Positions 6,795 to 13,451 of a DNA stretch of 14,218 bases are shown in pieces. This DNA comes from Deltaproteobacteria bacterium RBG_16_54_18 (GTDB lineage: Bacteria; Desulfobacterota; B13-G15; RBG-16-54-18). The stretch spans positions 1-14,218 of the forward strand of contig MGQT01000028.1 of the NCBI GenBank assembly GCA_001797935.1, written 5' to 3'. The notes under the pieces were generated by a model. That model was not told the DNA's origin. It did no database searches and saw nothing but the letters and a program-made list of their open reading frames with translations. How positions within the stretch are numbered: position 1 is the first letter of the stretch; each line of letters starts with the position of its first letter. Position numbers and translations under genes: made by a program.

Positions 6795-6795
6795 C

Positions 6796-7863
6796 TTAAA
6801 ACGGAGCCGCGATACCTCTCTTCTTCTGCTCTTTTATCCAATATGCAGTGCGCTCTTTGATGAATTTCAGCCATTCATCAATCTCGGCCTCTTTATAGCC
6901 TTTGGAGACCATGGTCTTTTTATAATCCGCAAACACCGGCTCTACCGCCTTGCGCCATTTGGTTGCCTCGGCATTGGAAAGCGATATAAACTTGCCGTCT
7001 GCCTTCTTGAATGCGTCCACTCCCTCTATATCCATTGCATTCCATAGGGCCGCCTGTTTTTCTCTGGTTTCAGAGGCCACCTCGATGAATATCTTCTGGA
7101 TGTCGGGGGGCAAGGCATTCCACTTCGCCTTGTTCATGACACAATAGAAAGTATATCCCGTTCCGAGCTGCCAATCCAACGTTACGTACTTTATCACTTC
7201 TGCGAATTTCCAGAACTTGAGCGTGGAGAGATCCACCGTGACCCCATCAATGACGCCCCTTCTCAAGGAGTCGTAGACATCAGGCATTTGGAGGGGTACT
7301 GGCAAGCCGCCCAACGCCTTGATGACGTCGCTCATTACTCCTACGGCCCTGATCTTAAGGCCCTTTATATCCTTCAGGGTCTTGACGGGTTTGTTGACGC
7401 ACTCAAGGATAAGCGGCCCCGAAGTGTTCACGTAAAGAACGTTGACGTCATTCCATTCAGCCGGTTTAAACTTGTGAAAAAAGTCGTTGCTCGTCTGCGA
7501 CGCCACCCAACCGCTCGTAAACCCTAACGGCAGATCGAATACCTCCATCACCGGGAAGCGCCCTCGCGTATAGTCAATGTGAGAAACGCCGATGTCCGCG
7601 ATACCCGTGACGATACCGTCGTACATCTTGACCGGGTTAAGAAGCGTGCCGCCGTCATAGTAGGTAATCTCGACCCGACCATTGGTCCGCTTCTTGATCT
7701 CCTCGCAAAACCATCCGGTGAGGTTTGACATGGGGTGGGTCGTCGGGAGGTAATTGGCGGCCTTCAACTTGATGACGTCAGCCGCATAAACAAAGGAATT
7801 GATTGAGAAAACGAAAGCAAAGGCGATGAGTACTACTGCTAGAAACGTTATGCTTTTTTTCAT
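6796..7863 (-). CDS. dctP: TRAP transporter substrate-binding protein (DctP)
   Basis: Periplasmic protein that captures the substrate, usually an organic acid, and delivers it to DctQM. 355 residues with a clear Sec signal (MKKSITFLAVVLIAFAFVF ... FVYA, cleavage near residue 27-28). The DctP fold shows THPMSNLTGWFCEEIKKRTNGRVEI (43-67), ITYYDGGTL, MYDGIVTGIADIGVSH (80-95) and GLKIRAVGVMSDVIKALGG (168-186); Arg172 matches the conserved arginine that binds the substrate carboxylate. VYDSLRRGVIDG (196-207) is also typical. Start ATG 7863 has GGAGGT about 5 bp upstream. Its position directly after an acyl-CoA ligase implies the imported acid is that ligase's substrate; the identity is unknown. 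Confidence 0.95.
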   Translation of the reverse strand: MKKSITFLAVVLIAFAFVFSINSFVYAADVIKLKAANYLPTTHPMSNLTGWFCEEIKKRTNGRVEITYYDGGTLLNPVKMYDGIVTGIADIGVSHIDYTRGRFPVMEVFDLPLGFTSGWVASQTSNDFFHKFKPAEWNDVNVLYVNTSGPLILECVNKPVKTLKDIKGLKIRAVGVMSDVIKALGGLPVPLQMPDVYDSLRRGVIDGVTVDLSTLKFWKFAEVIKYVTLDWQLGTGYTFYCVMNKAKWNALPPDIQKIFIEVASETREKQAALWNAMDIEGVDAFKKADGKFISLSNAEATKWRKAVEPVFADYKKTMVSKGYKEAEIDEWLKFIKERTAYWIKEQKKRGIAAPF

Positions 7864-7901
7864 CTCGCACCTCCGGTGTTAAAAAATTTATTTTGCTCTA
7901 A

Positions 7902-7920
7902 AGCATACCCGCCGTATGCT
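7902..7920 (-). promoter_or_regulatory. Hairpin in the dctP leader
   Basis: Perfect 7-bp arms AGCATAC / GTATGCT around CCGCC. On the minus strand TTTAGAGC and then an AT-rich tract ending in six T follow before the dctP Shine-Dalgarno. May be an attenuator or a leader structure. Confidence 0.4.
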
Positions 7921-7981
7921 CTCTAAGCCGATCACAATGTTACCATGCCTTACGGTGAGACGACTCGCTTACTCGCGCTTT

Positions 7982-7999
7982 TTGCATCTCCGTATGCAA
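7982..7999 (-). promoter_or_regulatory. Hairpin just after the ligase stop
   Basis: Arms TTGCAT (7982-7987) and ATGCAA (7994-7999) with a 6-nt loop, 15 bp past the ligase TAA on the minus strand. Not followed by T residues in that direction. Its minus-strand 5' arm and loop share GCATACGG with the dctP-leader hairpin. Confidence 0.35.
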
Positions 8000-8014
8000 C
8001 GAATATTTTTTCTC

Positions 8015-9673
8015 TTACTTGTGTGCCTCAATCTTCTTTTCTATGTCTTCTCTGAGGGATCGTTTATCAATCTTTTCTGCGCCGGTATAAGGTATGGCAT
8101 CGATAAATTCGATTCGCTCGGGAAGCTGCAGCACCGAGGCCTTTTGCCCTTTCAAGAAGGAAATGATATCGTCAAAGCACAAGCGAGCACCGGCCTTGGG
8201 CTGAATATAGGCACACACCCGTTCCCCCATCAGAGGATCAGACATCGGGATAACTGCCACGGCCGCGACATCAGTATGTCGGCTGATGAGCCTTTCGATT
8301 TCCGTGGCACTGATACTCTCACCCCCCCGGTTGATCATTTCTTTGATGCGGCCGGTAAGGGTAATGTAGCCCTTTTCATTGATCTTGGCCAGGTCTCCGG
8401 TCCTGAAGAATCCGTCCTTCGTAAATACCGCTTTGTTTTCCTTCGGGTTATTGTAATAACCCGTAAACACACCGGGACCTTTAAGGACCAATTCACCCTG
8501 CGCGCCGAGGGGAAGTCTATTTCCATCTTTGTCAATGACCTTGTAGGTATCATACGGGCAGGTGGGACTCCCCACGGTAGAGCAGATTGTCTCTAAAGAA
8601 TCAGTGGTACGCGTGATGGTCGTCATTCCTTCCGTCGCGCCGTATCCGTTGTAAAACTTCATCTTCAACTTTTCCGTGACATCTTTGACAAGGGTCGGAT
8701 GGCTTGCTCCCCCTGCGCTGTGCATCTTTTTTAAGGAGCTTAAATCATATTTATTAATGTCCTCGTATTGAAGCAGTCGTTGCGCGAGCGTGGGGACCCA
8801 GATGACCGCAGTAACTTTTTCCCGTTGAATGGCCTCACATATGCCTTTATCGTCTGTAGAATCCAGAAAAATAATCTTGCCGAGCGTGATAATAGCTCCC
8901 ATGAAGCCCTTGGAAAACGTCAAATCGTGCCCTATAGGACCGGCGAGCAGGTTAATGTCCTCGTTGCTCTGATCCCACGACTTGGCGCAATATTCGAGGC
9001 CGGTGATGAGACTGTTGTGCGTGCGGGGAACGATCTTTGGCGCACCGGTTGTCCCACCGGTTGGTCCCATATGGGCCACCTGCATGGGATCCGGTCTCCT
9101 GCTGGCAAGCCTGGCCAGATTGTCCTCGGTCAATGTGGCCTTCTCGATCAGTCTTTCGAGGCTGACAAAAGGCTTCCTATCCCTCTCTCCACGGACGGTA
9201 ATGACACGTTCAAGTTCCGGATGTTCCTTCAGGACGTCATTGATAATGGGAACATAGTCTGTTTTTTTGTATTGGGAGGGGATGATCCATGATGTGGCCC
9301 CGGTAAGGCTGATCAGGTGGTTGATCTCAAACTGGCGGTATCGGTCGATCAACAACACCGGAATGGCCCCGATTTTTTGGAGGGCAAAATAGGCAAAGAC
9401 GAATTCGTTCCAGTTTGGAAGCTGAACCAGGACCCGATCCAGGGGCTGGATACCTATGTCCAGGAAACCCATGGCCAGCTTATTGGTCTTGTCCCTGGCT
9501 TCACCATAGGTCAGGCGTGTCTCCTGGTCCACAAAGGCCTCTTTCTGCGGGTGGATATCCGCAGCCCTGTCGAGAATATCTCCGAGGGTCAACCCCGACC
9601 ACCACCGACGCATGGTATACAGTTCCGCGTCTTCTTTTTTATACGGGGTAAAGCCTTTCAGATACCTCGTCAT
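8015..9673 (-). CDS. AMP-forming acyl/aryl-CoA ligase (EntE/DhbE-like adenylating enzyme)
   Basis: Adenylates a carboxylic acid and, most likely, transfers it to coenzyme A. 552 residues, full family length. Motifs in order: P-loop GPTGGTTGAPKIVPRTHN (203-220), YGATEG (344-349), FRTGDLAK (423-430), GRIKEMINRGGESI (441-454) and the C-terminal TGAEKIDKRSL (530-540), where Lys534 fits the catalytic lysine of motif A10. The N-terminal half (ALQKIGAIPVLLIDRYRQFEINHL) is closest in style to 2,3-dihydroxybenzoate-AMP ligases, suggesting an aryl or cyclic acid. However, the pocket motif GHDLTFSK (248-255) differs from the HNY...S of EntE/DhbE. Start ATG 9673 has GGAGGA 8 bp upstream. Followed by dctP on the same strand. 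Class is firm; the substrate and whether CoA is the acceptor are inferred. Confidence 0.92.
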   Translation of the reverse strand: MTRYLKGFTPYKKEDAELYTMRRWWSGLTLGDILDRAADIHPQKEAFVDQETRLTYGEARDKTNKLAMGFLDIGIQPLDRVLVQLPNWNEFVFAYFALQKIGAIPVLLIDRYRQFEINHLISLTGATSWIIPSQYKKTDYVPIINDVLKEHPELERVITVRGERDRKPFVSLERLIEKATLTEDNLARLASRRPDPMQVAHMGPTGGTTGAPKIVPRTHNSLITGLEYCAKSWDQSNEDINLLAGPIGHDLTFSKGFMGAIITLGKIIFLDSTDDKGICEAIQREKVTAVIWVPTLAQRLLQYEDINKYDLSSLKKMHSAGGASHPTLVKDVTEKLKMKFYNGYGATEGMTTITRTTDSLETICSTVGSPTCPYDTYKVIDKDGNRLPLGAQGELVLKGPGVFTGYYNNPKENKAVFTKDGFFRTGDLAKINEKGYITLTGRIKEMINRGGESISATEIERLISRHTDVAAVAVIPMSDPLMGERVCAYIQPKAGARLCFDDIISFLKGQKASVLQLPERIEFIDAIPYTGAEKIDKRSLREDIEKKIEAHK

Positions 9674-10048
9674 GCCTCATTCCTCCGCAAGAATCTTGTG
9701 GGATGGGAACCGCTAAAAATCCACCAACGTGGTTATTCCACGGCTATGAATCATTAAGCGGATGCGCCATAGTCAGTTAAAATTTAGGGCAGCGGCTCCT
9801 CACATGGTTGTTATTTTAATATGTGAAAAACCATTTCAACTAAGGAAGAGTCACTCGTGAAGAGAGTATTACGAGTCGTGAGAGATGTCAAGACAAGGAG
9901 GGAACAGATTAAACAGTCAAACCTTTTCAGGTTTCACTGATAAAACCAGTGGCTTACCTAAATTGGAGTTCGTATATATGATATTCTCAACGAATACTAT
10001 GAATTTTTAAAGGTGCCCTTGAATGTATAAATATAGAAGTATAGCAAC
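9674..10048. other. Gene-free region of 375 bp between iclR-type gene and ligase
   Basis: No credible coding frame. Probably holds a promoter for the ligase-dctPQM part: on the minus strand TTGAAA (9839-9834) is followed by AT-rich TATTAAAAT, but the spacing is poor. Structures: palindrome 9728-9742; ACTCGT / ACGAGT (9853-9858, 9871-9876); two neighbouring small hairpins AAACCT-TTTC-AGGTTT (9919-9934) and CACTG / CAGTG (9935-9951), which might end the iclR transcript. Confidence 0.55.
9728..9742. promoter_or_regulatory. Palindrome upstream of the ligase gene, candidate IclR-type operator
   Basis: CGTGG-TTATT-CCACG, perfect 5-bp arms around 5 bases, about 55 bp before the ligase start. Symmetric sites of this size are used by IclR-family dimers, and a regulator of that family is encoded directly upstream. 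It could also simply be a leader hairpin. Confidence 0.35.
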
Positions 10049-10912
10049 CTACAACTCCTCTTGCGCTATTCTTTCATAAATCTGCTCTACATCGGCTCCA
10101 AAGGCGTAAGATATTTTTTTTGCGTATTCCGCCACTGCTCGGCCATACGGTTGGATCAATTTTTTATCAAAGACCCCCACGACAAATAGGGAGGCGATCA
10201 ATTTTCCGTGAAGGCCGAAAACCGGCGCAGCAATGGAATTATACCGAGGATCGACCACACCGATATCCTGCGAAAAACCGAGCCGTCTGCACCTGGCAAA
10301 TTCATAGCGTAACTGTTGCAAGTCCACCGGCGCATTGTCTCCATTGAACCAGAGTTCCTTAGATGCAAGAATTTTTTCGCGTTCATCTTTCGGCAAGAAG
10401 GCCACCAAGACCTTTCCGTGTGAACTGTAGGTAAAGGGAAATCGGTAACCGAGTCGTATCGTAAGGGTAACCCCCTTATCGACCTCATGTTTGTCGATAA
10501 CAAATAAGTAGTTATCGATAATGAGCCCAAAGAATGTCGTGCTTTGCGTCTCTTTTGCAAGGGACTCGAGGAAAGGGGCCACGACCTGTTGACTATACAC
10601 ACTATCGAGAACTCTCCCTGATAGGAAAAGGAGAGCAGGCCCCAAGGAGTAGGTCTTGGTTTGCGGATCTTTCTCAACAAAACCAAAATCTTTAAACGTA
10701 CTTAATATTGAGTACCCCTTGCTTTTATGAATGCCGACATGATTACAGATATCCGTAAGCCTCATTTTGAACGTCGGGCTTTTTGCCAAACAAAGGAGAA
10801 TCTCGGCCCCTTGTTTCACTGCCGGCACAATGGGGACGTATTTCGACTGAGCAGTCTTATTGTTCTGAATAACATCTCTCTCATACTGCTGTGCGTTACT
10901 CGCCTTGAGCAT
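10049..10912 (-). CDS. IclR-family transcriptional regulator
   Basis: A 287-residue ligand-responsive DNA-binding protein. After an unusual polar N-terminal extension of about 28 residues comes the winged helix-turn-helix (about 30-90: AVKQGAEILLCLAKSP ... RLTDICNHVGIHKSKGYSILSTFKDFGFVEKD). The IclR effector domain spans about 105-280, with FPFTYSSHGKVLVAFLP (158-174), GFSQDIGVVDPRYNSIAAPVF (212-232) and LIASLFVVG. ATG 10912 has AAGGAAG about 7 bp upstream. It sits inside the catabolic cluster, downstream of the dehydrogenase and upstream of the ligase, all on one strand, so it probably senses the acid or its CoA ester and controls the cluster and itself. Activator or repressor action cannot be told from sequence. 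Confidence 0.93.
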   Translation of the reverse strand: MLKASNAQQYERDVIQNNKTAQSKYVPIVPAVKQGAEILLCLAKSPTFKMRLTDICNHVGIHKSKGYSILSTFKDFGFVEKDPQTKTYSLGPALLFLSGRVLDSVYSQQVVAPFLESLAKETQSTTFFGLIIDNYLFVIDKHEVDKGVTLTIRLGYRFPFTYSSHGKVLVAFLPKDEREKILASKELWFNGDNAPVDLQQLRYEFARCRRLGFSQDIGVVDPRYNSIAAPVFGLHGKLIASLFVVGVFDKKLIQPYGRAVAEYAKKISYAFGADVEQIYERIAQEEL

Positions 10913-10956
10913 GACGCTACTTCCTTAAAGTCCAGTGTGGAGCACCTGCATCTCGT

Positions 10957-10993
10957 CGGCGTGTGAGTGATGCTCTATGTATGGCACACACCG
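10957..10993 (-). promoter_or_regulatory. Stem-loop in the SDR-iclR gap
   Basis: CGGCGTGTG (10957-10965) and CACACACCG (10985-10993) form on the minus strand a 9-bp stem with one U-G wobble and a 19-nt loop, about 45 bp before the iclR-type start. Leader structure or operator; nothing decides between them. Confidence 0.3.
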
Positions 10994-11039
10994 TCGCTAC
11001 TCCAAAAAATATGTGACGCTTCATGAGCTCGCGGCGCCT

Positions 11040-11801
11040 CTAAAAGACGAACAGGTCAAGTCCGCCGAGCATATTCATCACCGCTCCAGTCATATATCGA
11101 GCCTCGTCCGATGCCACATAGGCTACGGCGTCGGCAATTTCCTGAGGATCGGCAAGCCTTCCAATAGCCGTTCTCTTTTCAACTTTTTCGCGGACTGCCT
11201 CCGGGAGCTTCGCAGAGGCGTCCGTTGCGGCTATGCCGACCAGAACACAGTTTGCCGTAATACTGAAGCGAGCACCCTCTAATGCCGCCGACTTTGCCAG
11301 GCTAATCAACCCTGCCTTGGCAGCACCATAACTTGTCTGCCCATAGCCGCCCAAAACACCGGCGACAGATGTTATATTAACAATCCTGCCCCATTTATTG
11401 GTGCACATATCTGCCCATGCCTCCTTGATGCAATAAAAGGCGGAGTTAAGGCAGAGCCTCACCTCATTATCCCATTCTTCTATGGTAGTCTTAGCAATGG
11501 TAACATTGTGGTTCATGAGGGCAGCATTGTTAATCACGATATTCACCGGTCCAAGCTCATTTTTTATGACCGCAAGGCCTTTTTGGACGTCGGAATAATT
11601 GCTGACATCCATTTTTACGGCCATAGACCTTCGACCCATGGCCTTTATTTCTTCAGCCGCGGCTACAGCCCCCTCCATGTGGTTGAAGCCGCTTACGGCT
11701 ACTGCTGCCCCCTGTTTCGCCAACGTGAGGGCAATGGCCCTTCCAATACCGAGAGGCCGTGAGGCACCACTCACGAATGCGATCTTGCCTTCTAATGACA
11801 C
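11040..11801 (-). CDS. Short-chain dehydrogenase/reductase (FabG-like, probable hydroxyacyl-CoA dehydrogenase)
   Basis: A 253-residue classical SDR that oxidises or reduces a hydroxyl/keto group with NAD(P). Features: nucleotide-binding SGASRPLGIGRA (11-22), longer by two residues than the usual TGxxxGIG; NNAA (91-94); Asn119; Ser145; and the catalytic YGAAK (Tyr158, Lys162). The C-terminus GGLDLFVF is of a common SDR type. The start is GTG at 11801 behind AAAGGGG (about 6 bp), 25 bp after the thiolase stop, so the two are co-transcribed. Beside a thiolase, the natural role is oxidation of a 3-hydroxyacyl-CoA to the 3-ketoacyl-CoA that the thiolase cleaves. Family is firm; the substrate is inferred. 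Confidence 0.93.
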   Translation of the reverse strand: MSLEGKIAFVSGASRPLGIGRAIALTLAKQGAAVAVSGFNHMEGAVAAAEEIKAMGRRSMAVKMDVSNYSDVQKGLAVIKNELGPVNIVINNAALMNHNVTIAKTTIEEWDNEVRLCLNSAFYCIKEAWADMCTNKWGRIVNITSVAGVLGGYGQTSYGAAKAGLISLAKSAALEGARFSITANCVLVGIAATDASAKLPEAVREKVEKRTAIGRLADPQEIADAVAYVASDEARYMTGAVMNMLGGLDLFVF

Positions 11802-11826
11802 ACTGTGCCCCTTTCGTCTCTCCTCC

Positions 11827-13026
11827 CTATGAGCCTACCTTTAACACGATGGCGGCGGCGGTATCTCCCGCTGCACAACCAGTAAAGAGACAGTATCCGC
11901 CTCCGAGAAGCACTACCTCTTCCACCATCTCAATAACGCCCCTCCCCGCAGTGGGTCCCTGAGGATGGCCGTAAATCAGGGATGATCCATAGTTGTTGAA
12001 TTTCATAACATCTACGCCCATTTTCTTGGCTAAGTTAAGGTCATTGGCGGCGAAGGGGTTATGGGTCTTGATGGCCTTCATGTCCGTGATCTTGAGGCCC
12101 GCGATGGAAAGGGCCATTTCAGCAGCCGGGACAGGCGCTGCCGGCATAAAGGCCGGCTTTACGCGTGCAAAACCATAGGAGACGATCTTTATTTCTATCT
12201 TGGGATCCGCACTGAGCTCTTTTGCCCTATCCCTCGTGGTGACAATAATGCCGCAATTGCCGTCCGCGGGGAACGTCTGGGCACCAAAGCTATGGACGCC
12301 CCCGGGCCTTACCGGTTTCAAATTGGCCAAGCCCTCGGCCGTGGTAGGGGTCCAGCCTTCGTCCTGTTCGACCAGCTTGGTCTTTTTTTTGTTAACCGTA
12401 ACCTGAGCGGGGTACATGTAGCGCTTCTGGAATGCCCGATCATTGGCCAGGGCCGTCTGGTACTGCTCATAGCGCCGGAGCACGACCGCATCGCACTCTT
12501 CCTTGGTGATGCCTACTTCCTTGGACACGTTCTCGGCGGTCTCCACCATGGCGACAGGCACGCGGGGATTTCCGCCGAAATTGTCCATATTCCAGTCTTC
12601 CCTGTCGGGCTGGCCTCCGGGACCCAAAGGATCAGCCCACGTGGTGTGGGGCCCGTTAGAACAGCGGTCGCTCATCAAACCAAAACCTACCTCGAAGGCA
12701 CCCGCCTCCAGACTCAACGCGCAGAGGTTGAGAATCGTTGTGGAGGTTGAGCATGCCTGATGAATAAAGAGACCTGGTACGTATTTCTTGTCGTCTGTCA
12801 GTATGGAGCCGGACCACTGATGAGCGTAAAACCAGTGGTGCTGAGCCACCGTCGTCCCAAAATAAAGATAGTCGATAATCGTGGGATCAATTTTCTTTTC
12901 CAGAAACCATCTTCTCGCTGTATTGGCTCCCAGCGTGATTGCATTGTCGTATTGCATGCTCCCCTGCCAGCGGCAAAAGGGCGTGGAATAATATCCTCCG
13001 TACGGCACATATGCTTTTGTAAACAT
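11827..13026 (-). CDS. Thiolase-family protein (acetyl-CoA acyltransferase type)
   Basis: A 399-residue thiolase that would cleave a 3-ketoacyl-CoA with CoA to acetyl-CoA and a shortened acyl-CoA. The catalytic set is present: nucleophile Cys92 in HQACSTST, Asn323 in THNPFAANDL, His354 in YGHPQGPTAGR and Cys384 in FTGCAAGD. The last two motifs differ from the degradative-thiolase forms (GHPxGASGxR, CxGGGxG) and place it with divergent SCP2-like or archaeal-type thiolases. ATG 13026 has AAGGAG 8 bp upstream and a good promoter at 13115-13144. First gene of the cluster. No partner DUF35 protein, common with this thiolase type, is in the window. Confidence 0.93.
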   Translation of the reverse strand: MFTKAYVPYGGYYSTPFCRWQGSMQYDNAITLGANTARRWFLEKKIDPTIIDYLYFGTTVAQHHWFYAHQWSGSILTDDKKYVPGLFIHQACSTSTTILNLCALSLEAGAFEVGFGLMSDRCSNGPHTTWADPLGPGGQPDREDWNMDNFGGNPRVPVAMVETAENVSKEVGITKEECDAVVLRRYEQYQTALANDRAFQKRYMYPAQVTVNKKKTKLVEQDEGWTPTTAEGLANLKPVRPGGVHSFGAQTFPADGNCGIIVTTRDRAKELSADPKIEIKIVSYGFARVKPAFMPAAPVPAAEMALSIAGLKITDMKAIKTHNPFAANDLNLAKKMGVDVMKFNNYGSSLIYGHPQGPTAGRGVIEMVEEVVLLGGGYCLFTGCAAGDTAAAIVLKVGS

Positions 13027-13042
13027 GACTCTTTCTCCTTAA

Positions 13043-13058
13043 AATAAAATATTTTATT
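13043..13058. promoter_or_regulatory. AT-only palindrome next to the thiolase ribosome binding site
   Basis: AATAAAATATTTTATT is a perfect 16-bp palindrome ending 2 bp from the AAGGAG Shine-Dalgarno (13035-13040). Could be a protein site or a leader hairpin limiting translation; all-A/T composition makes chance more likely. Confidence 0.3.
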
Positions 13059-13077
13059 AAAATTCTCTCACAATTTA

Positions 13078-13112
13078 ATTCTATTTACAGAAAATTATTC
13101 AATTAATAGAAT
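13078..13112. promoter_or_regulatory. Inverted repeat over the predicted thiolase transcription start
   Basis: ATTCTATT (13078-13085) and AATAGAAT (13105-13112), 19 bp between the arms. It adjoins the -10 element and covers the expected start near 13108, a place where a bound regulator would block transcription. Candidate operator. Confidence 0.35.
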
Positions 13113-13114
13113 CT

Positions 13115-13144
13115 ATTATTAACACCCTCCCAGCAGGCTGTCAA
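13115..13144 (-). promoter_or_regulatory. Sigma70-type promoter of the thiolase-led cluster
   Basis: On the minus strand TTGACA (13144-13139), an 18-bp spacer and AATAAT (13120-13115, 5/6 match). The predicted leader is about 80 nt. Best-scoring promoter by eye in the right half of the window. Confidence 0.6.
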
Positions 13145-13311
13145 GAAAAAAACATTTGCCTTCAACCAAGATGACCCTTGGCGCTATCCCAAGTACTCAT
13201 GAGGCTTTCTATAATTGTTGGGGCTTACTGCTACTGGGGTATGAGAAATTATGTGGACGGTGAGTCAGAAATAAAAAAATAGAGGACTAAAATCAAGCCC
13301 TTCGTTTTCTT

Positions 13312-13451
13312 AGATTATGCACTGCATGTTGTCAGCGTAAGATTATGTACCCCATAACGTCCGAATAAGATTATGCACACCATAACGTCGGAGTAAAATT
13401 ATGCACACCATAACGTCGGAGTAAAATTATGCACCCCGCGTTGTCCTCGCA
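13312..13451. repeat. 28-bp tandem repeat array (about 4 units plus a degenerate one)
   Basis: Units begin at 13312, 13340, 13368, 13396 and 13424, each exactly 28 bp apart and starting A(G/A)ATTATG. Units 3 and 4 differ at one base; unit 2 differs at four more; unit 1 keeps only its ends; unit 5 keeps about 12 bases and includes the EamA stop codon. There are no spacers, so it is not CRISPR. Units 3 and 4 contain TTATGCACA (13371-13379, 13399-13407), a match to the DnaA-box consensus TTWTNCACA. Repeats of this style also occur at ends of IS21-family elements. Confidence 0.8.

Larger units (their letters stand above)
6582..6795 (-). other. Structured dctP-dctQ intergenic region
   Basis: 214 bp between genes usually close together in TRAP operons. 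It holds a short palindrome touching the dctP stop (6781-6794), a stem of about 20 bp (6671-6747), a perfect 10-bp palindrome CTTCGCGAAG (6665-6674) and, on the minus strand, a run of seven T (around 6648-6654). No coding frame is credible. Confidence 0.6.
13027..13426. other. Gene-free region of 400 bp upstream of the thiolase
   Basis: AT-rich leader with promoter and inverted repeats (13043-13144), then a stretch with a small hairpin CCAAG-ATGACC-CTTGG (13166-13181) followed on the minus strand, 13 nt later, by seven T, a weak terminator candidate for the upstream gene. The right third is a 28-bp tandem repeat array. No credible coding frame. Confidence 0.6.

Noticed and set aside
7916..8596. 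Plus-strand open frame of 226 codons
   Set aside because: Antisense to the 3' part of the ligase gene, which has full family motifs; no Shine-Dalgarno or recognisable protein.
12061..12750. Plus-strand open frame of 229 codons
   Set aside because: Antisense shadow of the thiolase gene; the product resembles nothing and the thiolase motifs are intact on the other strand.
13312..13451. CRISPR array
   Set aside because: The 28-bp units abut each other without variable spacers, and no cas genes are present.
13312..13451. Chromosomal replication origin
   Set aside because: Only two exact DnaA-box matches, whole units conserved rather than just the boxes, and no dnaA, dnaN or gidA nearby.
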